Shown here one piece after another: positions 11,792 through 24,937 of a stretch of 64,000 bases of DNA. The notes beneath the pieces were generated by a model that had not been told where the DNA came from, did not search any database, and was given only the letters and a program-made list of their open reading frames with translations. The number at the start of each line of letters is the position of its first letter. Position 1 is the stretch's first letter. Source of the DNA: Heterocephalus glaber (taxonomy: Eukaryota; Chordata; Mammalia; Rodentia; Bathyergidae); contig NW_004624779.1 of assembly GCF_000247695.1 (NCBI RefSeq), positions 1,676,126 to 1,740,125 on the forward strand. The letters are read 5' to 3'. The position numbers were made by a program, and so were the translations under genes.

Positions 11792-13419
11792 TCATTCTAT
11801 TCTTACTAAATCAAATGTTATTAAAATAGTTCAGTTGAATTCAATCATGCTGAATTCAGTCAAATATAACAAAATATTTGAATAATTTGAAAGTTAATTT
11901 TAGTTATTGTTATTTTTTCTCTTCCCATTACAGTAGGATAAAATTAATATCAGTACGGTTAGCTCCTCATTTTTGTCCAGGGTGAGGTTCTCTCTTGTTC
12001 TGTTTGTATTCAGTATTAATCTGCATGTAAACTTCCTATGTCCTCCACACTGTGGAAAAGATAGACAGTTCCAGCTTAGTAACCCCAACCAAAAGATGCA
12101 GTTCTTCCCCTACAGTAGAGCCCCAAGGGCTCTTTTGTCAACTTCTGATCATTCTGCTCAGACTGGGAAGGTAGCTGTCCACATTTATACCTAAATGTGG
12201 GTGGCACGATCCTTATCTCACTTCCCACATAGAAACAGAGTTCTGTTAATCAAGTAGGAAAAGTGGAGATCTATCCATTGTCTACCTACAAAAAATATCT
12301 CCTTTTATCTCATAGATGTGAACCAATGTGCTGACAAGTATCACACAAAGACTGTGATCAAAGTGAAAATTATAGCAATGGTAGTAGTTTTTATCAGAGT
12401 TTTCAAATTCACTCTGTTTAGGTTTTCTTCTTTATTCCAGAGAAGATTAGGACAGGCCCATGATGTTTGTGCTCACTCACAGAAAACAACAAAACAAAAC
12501 TTCAATTACTGTTAATGATAAGCATAGTTTCAACTTTAAACTCTGAAATATCCAGCATGAATATTTATGCTTAATTTAGGATCAAACATTGTTTTATTGA
12601 GAGAGAAATGTTGTGGGGAAATGGGGTTGGGGGTGCATGTCTTTCTACTCTCTACCCTCACCCAGTCTCTCTCTGGAGATTCATTAACAGATGATTTTGC
12701 TCTTTCAGTTTTCTGGATCAAGGAAAGATAAATCTCTGTTCCAGATAATCTTCTGCCATTCTTTCAAAAATCGTAGCCCTGCCAGATTCAGAGAAAAAAC
12801 ACAGACTTCTACATCTACATAGACTCAACTCCTACAATTCTTGCACCATTGATGGATAAACGTCAACTATGCAACACAACAAGGTCATGAAACATGACAT
12901 ATATATTATTGTGATCATCTTTGGAAAACACACCCTTCTACATTCCAAACTACCAAGTAGCAATAGTGAAGAAAGACGGACTTATCCCACATTTGGAAAA
13001 GGTTAAAGTGAGGCAATGAATAGTGATTGCACATATTAAACCACATTCTGCTGCCAGGAACAGCATGGCCTGCATTTCTAGTCCTCAGGCTGCAATCTTG
13101 CATACAATTTTACTTCTCCTTTGCTGTTGCCTGAGAGGAGCTTAGAGAATAAGTCCTCATCCTTGACAGTTCTCTTTTAGTGGGCCTTGGTTCTAAAACT
13201 CTGAGAAATTACTAAATGCAATTAAGGGAATTAATCATTAGAGATGACCTAAAATTTGAGTTGCTGGTAAATTACTTTTTTCTTGGTTCCACCAATTAGA
13301 ATGCTGGTCCATCGCCTGTCTGCCTTCAAATATATTCATTGCCTTTTTGCTCCTTTCAAACTTAGTGAACTCCTAGACTCCTGTGTCATTTGCATTATCC
13401 TGTTTAATTTCCTGGTTTT
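11792..13419. other. Intergenic, nothing recognised
   Basis: Unique-looking AT-rich sequence; no supported gene or repeat. Confidence 0.5.
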
Positions 13420-14120
13420 TAGTATACGATGATTCCATTAATAGGAGTAGGTGCATGTATACATCTTATTTTTATTCCCCTTCTCCCTTCATTGCCTTTT
13501 CTCTCCATCTCTAGGTCCCCTTCCCATTTACAAAAGATCTACTTCCTGGTTTCCTATTGTCTATATTTTCTTTTGTTCTTTAAATTACTTGTACTTTAGG
13601 TTTTTCATATAAGAGAAGTTATGTGATATTTAAGCTTGTGTGTCTGCTTCATTTTACTTAATATTATGGTTTCAAGGTATACCAATTTTCCTACAAGTTA
13701 AATTTAACCTTTTTGGTAGTGCTCCACAGTGCATAGATACCACATTTTTCTTATCTATTCTTCTGATGGATTATGAGTTGTGGTGGTATAAATATGAGTA
13801 TGTGTATACCACCGTAGTTTGATATCTTTTAACTCTTTTGGGAAGATACCCAGAAGAGGAATACCTTGGTAAAATGGACTTTCTAGTTTTAGTTTTTTCA
13901 GGAATCTTCACACTGATTTCCATAGTGGTTGTACTAGTTTACAGTCTCACCAACCACATAGAATGGTGCCTTTTTCATCTGTTTTATTGTAAGGAAGAAA
14001 CCAGGATATTTCTCCCTCTGCCATTGGTAGCATCTCTGAGCAGTGGCTGTATTTCCTTGACTCTTGTCACCTGGGTTTCAGGGACATTTCCTTCTCTCTT
14101 TGTTCCTCCAGTGTAGGGAG
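13420..14120 (-). mobile_element. L1 3' portion (ORF2 end and 3' region), antisense
   Basis: The pyrimidine-rich L1 3' block (13480-13530) leads into 'ttaatattatggtttcaaggtat', 'ccacatttttcttatctattcttctgatgg', 'cttttgggaagatacccagaag' and 'ggttgtactagtttacagtctcacc'. These are hallmark antisense sequences of mammalian L1 near the end of ORF2. 5'-truncated, about 700 bp. Confidence 0.8.
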
Positions 14121-14404
14121 ATGGTGCCCACCTTCTGTTGCTAATCATTGGGTTGACATATCTTATTTGACTTAACTCAATTTTTCTCTCTTGTAATTTC
14201 ACTATTGAATGTCCTCTCTTTAAAAATCTTAAAGGTACTTTATTATTACTTAGGTTACTGTTATTCTATCCCTGTTGTTGGCTTTGTGTATCTGTAGTTG
14301 AATCTACAAACTTTACAAATTAAGTAAGTTTATGGAGCATCCTCTAACTTCTAAAAAGTAATTTCTCCCATTTAAAATTAATTTGATAATTTAGTAAATT
14401 ATTC

Positions 14405-14600
14405 AGAGAAGGAAAGTATTTATTGAACACTTTTTACTGGCTATACATTTGATGAATCATTCAATTCTCCCAACTGAGTGAAGTAGGGAATCACTCTCCT
14501 TTTAAAGTGAAATAACTGAGACTCATACAAGTTGTTTAAACAGCTTGTCCAGGGTCGGACTCTTTATTATTCTTTCCACTATACTGCACTTTGCCACAGA
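14405..14600 (+). repeat. MIR SINE fossil
   Basis: 'tattgaacactttttactgg', 'aaataactgagactcatacaag', 'cagcttgtccagggtc' and 'ctttattattctttccactatactgc' follow the MIR consensus order. Confidence 0.65.
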
Positions 14601-14874
14601 AAATTTTCTTCTTACTCATTGGTCTTTATCTTGACTTGAAAGTGGTCAATTTGATACATAGTTGCGCATCTTGTGTTTTTACTAAGCTCCATCAAGTTCC
14701 TTGTTTCCTTGGTATTTTTTTCTATACTTTGATAAATCAAATGTTTCGGCTCAAAATTCGTTACTAAAAGAAGCCAACTAATACACGAAGAGGAGGTGAG
14801 GCATAGACTCAGTCAAATCACCAATAACTAATTTTCACCACTTCTCAAATAAGAACCAAGATGCATTATGTAAA

Positions 14875-14945
14875 GGTACAATTCCCAATGAGAAATGTAA
14901 TTGTGTTGTATACCTAAAATGTACCAATAAAAGAATTTAACAAAA
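14875..14945 (+). mobile_element. L1 3' tail fragment
   Basis: Shares TTGTATACCTAAAATGTACC with the copy at the start of the window and ends A-rich. Short and isolated. Confidence 0.55.
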
Positions 14946-15479
14946 TAATTTTCACTTCTGTATTTTCTTAGTGCCTGTTGTGTAGAAAGATATTCATAAA
15001 AATTATTCTTAGCATTGAAATAAACCTACTTGCTTACACAGTAGGCTTGAAACTTGTTGAAAAAATCATATTGAAGTCGTGTCTTCACTATTTTAACCAT
15101 GTTGTCACAAAAGTGCTTCATCATAAATTAATGGTTTAGTTGAAGCTATATTTGCAAAGAGAAATATAAATAGCATGAAAGCTATTTTGGTATTATTGAA
15201 ACTTGTTTGCAAATCCAAGAACACACATCTTTTCGTACACTTCCTTATACATAGAAAAACAATGGCAATTTGAGTTTTTGTGAGTTTCTTTGGGGGAAAA
15301 TGTAGATTTTAAAAAAATGATTGAGTGTGAAGACAGAAGCCAAAAAAAATCTAAAAGGCTGAAATTGAAAACAAAGTATCTAGGCAAGACTCTAAGATGT
15401 CCTCCAATATTTCCTGTCTTGGGTACATACAGCATACATAATAATCAGGACTACGAATTTATTCTATTCTACTCCTGTG

Positions 15480-15930
15480 GTTAGATTGTTATATAAAACT
15501 GCTAACCTTGAGATAGGGAGATTCTTCTGGAAGACCCTACTTAAATAAACCCTTTAATACAGATAATTTTCTCTGCCCACAGACTCTGACTGCTACACTA
15601 TTCAGTTGCTGAGATGGAGGGGACCTTACAGTAAGGACTGTCCACTAGGAGCAATCTGAGGAGTTTAGAAGTCTAGCTGACAGCCAGGAAATGGGGGACC
15701 TCAGTCCTATAACCACAAAGAACTAGATTCTGCCACACGAATGAGTTAGGAAAAGGACACTGACATGGAAGAATTTAGTTGCCTAATACAGTATCTCCTG
15801 TTAACCTGAGCACAACCCAGGCACACTGGTCCTGGACTTCTGATCTGCAGAACTGCAAGCTAACGAGTGGTTATTTTTGTAAGCTACTAAGTTTTTAGTG
15901 ATGTTACATAGCAGTAAAAAGTGAACACAT
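15480..15930 (+). mobile_element. MLT1-like MaLR LTR
   Basis: Ordered matches to the MLT1 type: 'gagatagggagattcttctgg', 'ggaaatgggggacctcagtc', 'cacactggtcctggacttctg', 'cagaactgcaagctaacgagtgg' and the end 'gatgttacatagcagtaaaaagtgaacaca'. Solitary and diverged. Confidence 0.6.
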
Positions 15931-17338
15931 CTGTTTTCAGCATGCTGCAAAAGCATGGGTTGATCAAAAGGGTTTTCTGTGCACAGACTTGTTCCCCATA
16001 GTCCACTGTACTGTGTTTTATGAAGTATTAAGGTGTCACTACTTAGCCTTAATACATCAAAAGCATATGTAGTATCCAAAGTTTAACACGCACCTCATTT
16101 CTGGACAAAACTCCAACAATCGCATGGGCTTGAACCTCAGTGATATGTTTTGCTCCTCCATAATCAAGTGTCTTAGCAGATGATAATTCAGGATACTGGA
16201 TGCTATGCTATCCTCAATATTTTCTCCCCAAATACAAATCATTTCCCTGTGTCATAGTTAATAAAAATGAATGGCATTTTGTAGAAGTCTTTTTAGTAGT
16301 TTTATTTACTGCCTAATAAGTAAATTTGAATTTTGAGAGGTATTTTCAAATAGCAATTTACAAACATCCAAAAAGCACAAGCTTAATCACAAAAATCTAG
16401 AATGTTGTTGAAGTCCAGGGTTTATGGAATTAAACTGTTTTGGATAAATCAAAGTCTTGAAAAAGTTTTTTAAAATAACCTAATGGCATACAAATATATT
16501 AAATCTTAGATACAGTTCACTGGCAGGCCAGCTACTTGCCTTTATCTCATTACTGTAGTAATGTGAAGTTTGAGCAGTTTACTTAGGCAGTGAGGTTAAC
16601 TTTATTAATATCAGCATGCTGTTCCAGCATCATACTTCTATTTATAGTGTTTCAAGTTTTATTGGTTTGTTTCAGCCTTGGTATCTTGAAGTGATGGAAG
16701 AGACACACCCATTATGACCACTCATGACTGACTGACGGACCAATTAGGGCATGAATTCACTTGACACAGTAAGATTTTAAGTCAAGCAGATTTTTAAAAA
16801 TTTACCTATGCCCTGAATATTAGAAGATTTTATGTACTGCAATCTATATCAATCATTAAAGTATGCTGCGTGGGTGGTGTGAGATAATATACATAGCACA
16901 CCTAAGAATATTTCAATGTATTTATTTGCATATGCATTAAATTGTCTGCTCTATTTAAAGAAAATTATAGTTAAATATGGCAAGTAAAATCATGCTTTAA
17001 AAAAATCATAAAGTTAGAATATTAGGTAAATATTATTTTAGGTGTTGATATAGCAAAAACTGAAAATGATTGAAATTTGGGAAACAATGCTTTATTTCTA
17101 AATCTTTATTCTATTTGATTCCTAGTTCTGATTAATTTTAATTTTCCAAAATGTATTTTCACGTTTTAGAATTTGAAGGCATTTCTAATTACTTGAATAT
17201 TTTTACCAAATGCTTCACAAATTACTTTCTTCTAACAAAGGCTCTAGATCCAGATGTCTCTACATTTTGTGTTTAAACATTCAATAATAATCTACTTTAA
17301 TCCTTGGCTTCATATGTAAAATTTTGTTACATACAGCA
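15931..17338. other. Intergenic, nothing recognised
   Basis: AT-rich unique-looking sequence with no supported gene. Confidence 0.5.
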
Positions 17339-17427
17339 TTTTTTTTGTTTTTTGGTACTGGGGGATCAAACTCACAACCTTGAGCTTGAGAGGCAGGTGC
17401 GGCGCCACTGAGCTAAATCCCTGGCCC
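17339..17427 (-). mobile_element. ID SINE
   Basis: Poly-T head, GGTACTGGGGGATCAAACTC and CCACTGAGCTAAATCCCTGG in reverse orientation. A TACATACA repeat flanks it (17328-17335 and 17428-17435). Confidence 0.92.
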
Positions 17428-19386
17428 TACATACATTGTATTTTAATTCAGAAAATAAAATAGTTCAATAGTCACTTTTACAGTGATTACTTTCACGTGT
17501 TTTAAAAATTTGCATGTTCATATTCGTTTTAATATTTTAAGTTCATATTTCATTGTCACAAATATATAACTGAAACCAGTATCTGACACTTTGTTCAGTA
17601 TTTATGGTTTAATGATAGAAAATACCAATAAAATTCTACTGATCATCCTATTTAATATAAATCATAATCACTTGCTGCTTCTGAAGATGAAGAAAAATAC
17701 TATTTTGTGAAGTATTTTGTACACCTCCAAATCTTAGAATTCTCCCATTCTACCCTTAGGGCCTCCATATTATCTCAATTCTCCCCAGATCATTAGCAAT
17801 GAAAACGGATAATGTTTTATACTATGCTCAGCCTCATTTAGTGTTAGTTACTACAGCTATTGCCTGTGTGTATATTTTACTGTGTGACTGGCACCAAAAG
17901 CAATCTTAGGTTGGAAAAGCAGATTCTTATTTAGGTGCACCCTGGAATGCATTATAATTACAAACTCAAGGGAACATATACTGAACACAATTTTACATTT
18001 ATGTTATGGGCTCTGCCTGCTGGCAGTGACAGTAAAAAGTAATGAGATGAAGACAAAGATTTCTGCAAACACTTCTGCCTGGAAAAAAAAATGGTAGAAG
18101 AAGGCTCAAGGGAAAGAAACACTGTAAAAGTTCATGTCAGATTTGAAAGAAATACGTATCATTTGAAACAAATGTGACAACAACAGTGTTAGAGAACAGG
18201 TTAGCTGATGTAACAAAAAGACCAGGAACAGACTAGCTCAAAAAAAAATAAACCACACACACACAAAAAGTGAGGAGTTTTATTATTCTTTTACACATCA
18301 TTCGAGAAGCAAGCAAGCAATCCAGGAGTCTCTGCTTCACAAGGGCACATTCAGCAACCCAGGTTTTCTATGTGGGTTCTTCAACCACTCCCAAAGTCTC
18401 TCCTTGACTACATGTTCAAAACTGGTTCACAAGCAGCATACATCTGTGTTAAAACAAGACTGGGAAGTAACATGTATCACTTGTCACATCCTATTGTCAA
18501 GAATTCAGCCTTACTATCCATCAAGGAAATCGGAAAAATGTAGTCTCCAGTTGGGCAGACACTCAGCAAAAATTCAAGGTGTTTTATTACTGAAATGAAA
18601 ATAGGGAACATATATTGGGGAACAATTAGAAGTTACTACCTACCTTTAGCCTCTAGACCAAGTATCCAAATGCAACAATCCTCCCATATGAAAAACACAG
18701 GTCTTCCCCAAGGAATGCAACTAAAGATCATCCTTGTTCCCAGTTCAAAATCTGAGATCTCTGTGTATTTTTTGCCTCTTGATACAAAGGTCTCAAGGAC
18801 CAACAACTATTATTATTATACAAGTTAATTGCAATCCAATACATCTCAATGCAAAATGGTGGAGTAGCATACAACACCATAAGGGAAACTACCATAATGA
18901 AAATAAATGGGAAATAGCAATCACTATGATTTTCAGTTTGGCAGAAATTCAGAAGGCTTCCTTCCCAGGAAATTTAGTAAATTCCTTGCTTAAACTCTGG
19001 TTCTGATTTCCTGCAGGAATTCCTTTGACTACTGCCACCCCATGGTCACTGGATTTATCATTCGGAAAATTCATTCTCTTTATCTATTTTCTACTGTGGT
19101 GTCATATCCATTTGGCCCCGATCAGGAAACACACACACACACACACACACACACACTGATTTGAACACTGAAAGCTCATTACAAATAATTACTAAAAGCA
19201 GGACTTGCCAGTTAGAACTACAGAGAACTCAAAGGAATATAGGAATATTAGATACAAACAGCAGCCACTATCTCTAGGCCTGAAATAGATCCTCCAGGAC
19301 AAGCCCCACAGAACTCTCTCTCACACATGACAAGGTTAGTCACCATAGGGTTGAGCCACCAGAATTTACCAGAAATCCACTCTTTA
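17428..19386. other. Intergenic with a CA microsatellite
   Basis: No gene recognised. A (CA)n tract lies at 19129-19156; short A-rich and CA runs occur near 18240-18270. Confidence 0.55.
19129..19156. repeat. (AC)14 microsatellite
   Basis: About 28 bp of uninterrupted AC dinucleotides. Confidence 0.95.
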
Positions 19387-19469
19387 GAGCAGTGATGGTG
19401 AGCTTTTTAGCGCTTTCAATGACAACAGCCAGCTACAGCATGCATGCCATGGGTTTGTCATCACTGCTC
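19387..19469 (+). mobile_element. Short inverted-repeat element, copy 1 (hAT-like MITE candidate)
   Basis: 83 bp bounded by perfect 11-bp inverted repeats GAGCAGTGATG (19387-19397) and CATCACTGCTC (19459-19469). Its interior ('gctttcaatga', 'gctacagcatg', 'gccat') matches the reverse complement of the element at 27219-27299, so this is a dispersed family rather than a lone hairpin. CAGTG ends are typical of hAT transposons, but I do not see a clear 8-bp target duplication. Confidence 0.6.
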
Positions 19470-20019
19470 AAGTGTTAGTAACTGTTCATTGGGTGGCATT
19501 TTGCTATAGACACATCACTATGCAGCTACGTGATGAAGCTGTTGTCTCTGGGTGCCGCTCACAGACGTACCCTGAAGGATCTGGGCAATGGAGAAGTTAT
19601 CCACGTCACAAGGGCCTACCAGATGAACACACCAAATCAGGAAAGAATACTCGTTCCTCATGCAAACTCTCCAGAAACTTTTATTGATAAAGCTCAATAC
19701 CATACCAACTCCTGTTAGGTGGAAACTATTTGAAGGCCAACATATAGGCAAAGAAGAATTTACAGCTGAAAAGTGTAAGTGAATTGGCACACCTCTGAAA
19801 TGAGCTGTTGAGTCACCCTCTTGGTGATTATGTGGCTTCAACAGTATTTTTTCTGCTGGTAGTTTACAACTGGGAATTGTTGGAGACAGGAACCATGACT
19901 GGGATTTCTTTGGAAAATAATCTACTCTCAAATTTGAGTTGTCTCTTAGACTTACATTCACTTCCATGTTAAGGCATTCTCAAAAATCAAGTCATGTTAC
20001 TGTTCTTAAAACTTCTGAC

Positions 20020-20152
20020 TTAAGTCATGATGGCAAATCCCTGTAATCCTAACACTCCGAAGGCTGAGACAGGAGGATCACTGTACTGGGAGCCTGAAGA
20101 CAGCTTGGGTTACAAGGGTAGCCTGAACTGCATATCTATCTCAGAAACAAAA
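20020..20152 (+). mobile_element. B1-type SINE
   Basis: 'atccctgtaatcctaacactccgaaggctgagacaggaggatcac', then 'cagcttgggttacaagggtagcctg' and 'tctcagaaacaaaaacaa': a sense-strand 7SL monomer with A-rich tail. Confidence 0.85.
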
Positions 20153-20194
20153 ACAATTTCAGATTCTACTTTATTTTCTGGTTATGATTTATAG

Positions 20195-20560
20195 CTGTCA
20201 CCCAAAGACTCATTAATGGGATTTTGGGTAAGTGTTTGAATCATGGGGGCCTGATACGCCTCAGTGGACATATCAACTGGTGAGTTTATAGCTAAATGTG
20301 GTGAGAGGAAGGCCTGGTGGGAGGCAGTGGGTCACTAGGGGCATGGTCTGGAAAAGTGTATTTCTATCTCTTCTCTCGGTTCTGCTTCCTGCTGCCATGC
20401 CATGAGCCACTTGTCCTCTGCCATGCTGTCCTGCCTTGGAGCCAGGAGTCACCAACTGCGGACTGTAACCTCTACAAAGTATGAGCAAAAAGTAAACCTC
20501 TTCTCCTTTGAGTTGTGTCAGGTATTGTGTGTTAGCACCGGGAAAGTAACTAAGACAATA
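20195..20560 (+). mobile_element. LTR-like repeat (MaLR-type, family unassigned)
   Basis: 'cctggtgggaggcagtgggtcac', 'tctgcttcctgctgccatgcca', 'gagcaaaaagtaaacctcttctcctttgag' and the end 'caggtattgtgtgttagcaccgggaaagtaactaaga'. The same 3' block recurs at 44.2-44.5, 44.8-45.2 and 54.1-54.5 kb. Confidence 0.55.
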
Positions 20561-21524
20561 TTCACCTCTCAATTTAGTGATGACTACCTTGAGCCCACCT
20601 AGAATAATTAGGTTCAGGAAGGAGTGGAATGCCCTTAAACTACCTTGTAGAGCGGATTCCTACTTGCTAGTTGAGAACATATACTAGAGGCTTTTGAGAA
20701 ATGCTAAGGGACAAAGGTATTTCCTGTTTTAAGGTACAGAGTTGGTTTTCCAATCTGTGAGTTCCTGAAATATTGTCAAATCAGCCAATCCAGATGTTTA
20801 TTTTAGGATGAGTCATCAGCAGAACTGGATTCCCTTTCCTTTTGCTTGCAGTGGCTCACTTTTACCTGGTAATTACTCGACAGCCTGCCCTATCTTTCTT
20901 TACCCTTCAATTACCAATCAATAATCTACTTCAATTTTGTATTGCAGAAACACCCCATTTCCTGATAATGTCTGCATTAGTTCAAGTAAGTTTAAACTGT
21001 TATAACAACAATGATTTAAACAGAGAAGTTTGTCCTCCCCACACTAGTCTAGAAGTAGGCAGGCTCTCTAAGTCAGGTGTAGCAATCACCTGTCACGCAC
21101 TGAGAGCCTAGCCAAACACTTGGGAGACTAATTATCTTGACTCAAGATTTAAACTAAGAAGGAAACAACAATTTGTCCTTCCTTAAATAGACCCTTTCCA
21201 GAAGTGAGTTTGTTTTCTTTGCTCAGTTTTTCTATCACCATCACTATCTGAACACTTACAGAATCTCCAGTTACGTATAATATCCCCCATATTCCTCAAA
21301 CCAAGAGATTTATTTTATGGCAAAGTTGAGGCCACTAACACACTGTCCAATAGTCTTAAGTAATACACTTCATCCAGGATCATCATAATTACAAAAATGC
21401 TAACACCACATACAATAGCCTCATTAAGGCTCAAACAAGCATCAGGCCAGGGACAATCCCTCCTGGGTCAAGATAAGCCACCATGAAGTATGCACTAAAA
21501 TCAATGGCCAACATAAGATACTAT

Positions 21525-22075
21525 ATTAGTTTTCTAGAGAAATGCAATTGGTAAAATATATAGTATATGTATAGATAGATAATTTTTTTTTAAACACAAG
21601 GGGCTTTATAAGGTAGGCTTACAGGATCAGAAGTGAAAGCCCATGATGGCCATCTGTGTGCTCAAGAGCTGGAGGATCCAGTAACTGCTCAGTCCGAGAA
21701 TCTGCAAGCCATGAAAACAAGGGATCAAGGATACAGCACCAGTCCAAGACTGAAGGTCTTTAAGCTAACAGATAGTTGCTGGTATGACTCCGCATTAGAA
21801 TTCTGAAGAAACTGCAGTATATCCATAGGACATGGAAGCAATAGATGCACCCACTCAAGCAGAATGGACCTCTTCAAAATATATGCTAACTTACTTCTTT
21901 CCTTTTTATTCCATCCAGGCTACAAGCCTATTAGTTGGTAATACCCACAATGGGAGTGGGTCCCTTCCCCTCATTTGCTAGCCTGCTTGCCAGTCATGTC
22001 TAGACACACCCAGAAGTGTGCTTTAATAATCTGCTAGGTGTGTTTTAATCAAGTTGACACGTCATGATTAACAGA
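21525..22075 (-). mobile_element. LTR-like repeat, antisense (same broad class as 44195-44527)
   Basis: Begins 'tattagttttctagagaaatgcaattgg' and ends 'gtgttttaatcaagttgacacgtcatgattaac', the reverse of a repeat starting 'ggttaatc...tcaacttga' with 'cacttctgggtgtgtct'. Near full length but diverged. Confidence 0.55.
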
Positions 22076-23929
22076 GATACTATAGCCCCAGTATCTAGAA
22101 TACATGTTGCTTCACTAAGAAGCCCTCACAACATGAAGTAAAAGGATTTCATCAAGAGGTGAAAGACTGACCTCTCAAACCATTACTTGCGATCTATTTG
22201 CAGAATCTGTACTCCCTAGCTCTGAAACTTTAGGTCTTCCGTATCTGAGGTCCTGGTCTGTAAGTAGGGGACAAGAAATGGTTTCATTATGAGTATGCAA
22301 AGAACTTGATGAAATTAATTTGATGCTACAATTACCACCTAATAATTTTGGCCTCCTTCATGAAGGAACAATTAAGAGTGGGAGGTGGTACTGTTATGGT
22401 GACTACGACTTGTCCTGATAACCATGAGCTAGAGTAACAGGTATAAAAAGAGGCAGTTTTTACTGAGCTCAGGGGACTCACCAGGCTACATCTATACTTT
22501 TTATGCTCACTTAATGAAAAACTGGAGTAGCGGAAGGCCAGAAAGTATATGGCAAGGAGCCCGTCTCAAGTTTCAGTGTCCAGGTAGTACCACCTATCAG
22601 TAACTGAAACAGAAATGCTAGTAAGGCAGAGATCTAGGAATCTAGAAGGAATGGATGGTGAAGGAAAGGCTGAGTATCAATGACAAAAGCTGGAGGAGCA
22701 GCTAATTCTTTTTTACAGTGTCATGATTCTGCCCGGCAACAGCTTTGATGGGCACTTTTGTGATTAAGCTGGGATTAATGCAAGACACAAGCATAAGTGC
22801 AGGAACTGCGTTCCATTTGACACCTTTTGTGCACCATTTTAAATCTCCTTGATCCCACCTTGTCACTTCTGAGGCAACAGATTCTATGCACTGACCAGCA
22901 ATATAAACCACCACACAACATCCCTTGTTGTATCTGTATTGTATCCTTGGCTAAGGAAGCCTATAGGTATCAATATACATATGCTACCCAGTTTGGGGTG
23001 GTTAACCTCACAAAGGCATGGGAAAAAATGACCCTCCATCTTTCAATTCCTAGGCAATTTTGGAAAGCATTTCTACCTTTCACTCTCAGTGTCTCTGAAT
23101 TTTTTTCTAGATGTTTTTCACTGTTAACTATTTTACAATTTTTGTTTTGCAACTTGTTTGTATCTAGGAAAATCATTTCATAATGTGTTAAATTACCTCA
23201 CAGAAGTCTTACTAGTAATTTTTCTAAAAATTATCGCAGACAACTATTTTGAATGCTAATATTGATAATTTTGCCTACACTTTTCCAAGTTATGCCAAAA
23301 ATTTGTGTTCTATTTCACTCGAGTCTATTAATTTACCAAAGCAGAGCTAAGTCACAGTGATGACACCTATTTTGCTAATTTGTTGAGATATTTGCATTAT
23401 GTATTGTTTCACATCTGTCATAGGTGAGGTTGTATCATTACATTTTAAAAGTATTTCTTAGATCCTAATGCTAACACAATGAAATGCGTTAGGAAGCTCA
23501 TCACTCCATTTTTAGGCTTCCTGACAATACTGGCATTGCTGCATCCTTAGCAATATGTAATTACTCAATATCCCAGTTCTCTAGGCTGTCTCTGAAAATA
23601 ATTATTTAATTACATCTAATAGAATGTTGATTTACTGACATTTTCTCAATCATTTTGAAATACATCTTCTCTAAAAAGTGACTAGATGACTGATTTTAAC
23701 GTAAAAAACCAACACAGAATTTTTATTTTAAAAGAACTTGTTTGAAACTAAAAGTGAAATTACAGGAAAAAAATCACTGAAAATACCACTCAAGAACTAA
23801 CGTTGTGACTTCTTTGCATACCTCTCTTTCTGGTGAGAGTATATTAGGGTAAAGCTTTCTGAAATTTTTATAAACTTTTTATTGGAACAGAAATGTGATT
23901 TATCCCACAAAATCTGAGAAAAGGTATAA
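22076..23929. other. Intergenic, nothing recognised
   Basis: The pair of opposite open frames around 22.7-23.2 kb (up to 118 codons) has no recognisable family or splice context. Confidence 0.5.
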
Positions 23930-24185
23930 ACTTAGTTTTCCCTACTATCTTTACTTTGCTCCTTATACTATTTCTCATATGAGAAATTGTGATATTTAAG
24001 TCTTGTGTGTCTGATTTCATTTAGAATTATGGTTAAATCTTTTGGGAAGATATTCATAAGTAGTGTATAGCTGGATCAAATGGAATTTGTATTTTTAGGT
24101 AAATTCAGATATTAAAACCCCCCAAATATTTCTGCTCAGTGGTAACATCATTTTACATTCCCACTATGCTAACATATAATGAAAG
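23930..24185 (-). mobile_element. L1 fragment, antisense
   Basis: 'tttctcatatgagaaattgtgatatttaag', 'cttgtgtgtctg' and 'cttttgggaagatattcataagtagtgtatagctggatcaaatgg' match the L1 antisense sequences at 13.6-13.9 and 48.5 kb, with an internal deletion. Confidence 0.7.
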
Positions 24186-24245
24186 CTGGCCTAGAAGGCA
24201 GCATAGCAGTTAAGAAAACTGGTTCCTGAACCAGATTTCCTAGAT

Positions 24246-24363
24246 TTTGACTTTTTGACACAGGGTCTCACTGTGCAGTTCAGCTTGGCCTTGAACTCAG
24301 GGCAATCCTCCTGCCTTAGCCTTCTGATAACTGGGATTACAAGCATGCATCATCCCACCTGGC
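24246..24363 (-). mobile_element. B1-type SINE
   Basis: 'cacagggtctcactgtgcag', 'cttggccttgaactcagggc', 'cctcctgccttagcc' and 'gggattacaagcatgcat' in reverse orientation. Confidence 0.88.
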
Positions 24364-24849
24364 CAGACCTCCTAAATGTTCACATTGGCTGCCTCATTTA
24401 CCCCTGTCAATTTGATCACCTGTATACTTTCCCGCCTGCTTCCCCAACTTGGGAATATCTCATAGAGATGTTAATGTTAAGATGAAATGTTAAGATAAAA
24501 TTAATATACAGTGATTGAAAATAATTGTAATCTACCATATTAACTTTAGTTAACACAAGTCCTACATGACAGCTTCTGTAACAAAATTACTCAAGCCATT
24601 CAAAATGACTTTTAAGATTATAAAAAAAACCCCATTCTTCTAAGTTTTGCAGCAGAGCAGAATAATCTGTTATTTGTTTTCACCAAGTCAGGACTAAGGT
24701 ACCTGTCAAGGTCCAGAGGAGGAGGCACAACTGCTTTTTAGCAATACTCACACCCTATTACTGGGAATCAGCCATGGTCTTTTGTCTCTTGTGAGCTCAG
24801 CCACTAAGACAGTCTCTTAATTCCATTTCACTCCTTCCCCCCATAACTA

Positions 24850-24937
24850 CTTTTTTTTTGGGGGGGGGGCCCACAGCTTGGAATTGAACTCAGAATCTCC
24901 ATCATGGGCAGCCAATAGAGCTAATTCCCAGCCCCCA
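24850..24937 (-). mobile_element. Degenerate ID-like SINE
   Basis: T-run and G-run head, 'cttggaattgaactcagaatc', 'gagctaattcccagccccc' at the end: an ID-type layout but badly diverged. Confidence 0.45.

Noticed and set aside
19518..19967. 149-codon minus-strand open frame
   Set aside because: No family recognised, no splice or promoter context, and overlapping frames of similar look exist on the other strand.
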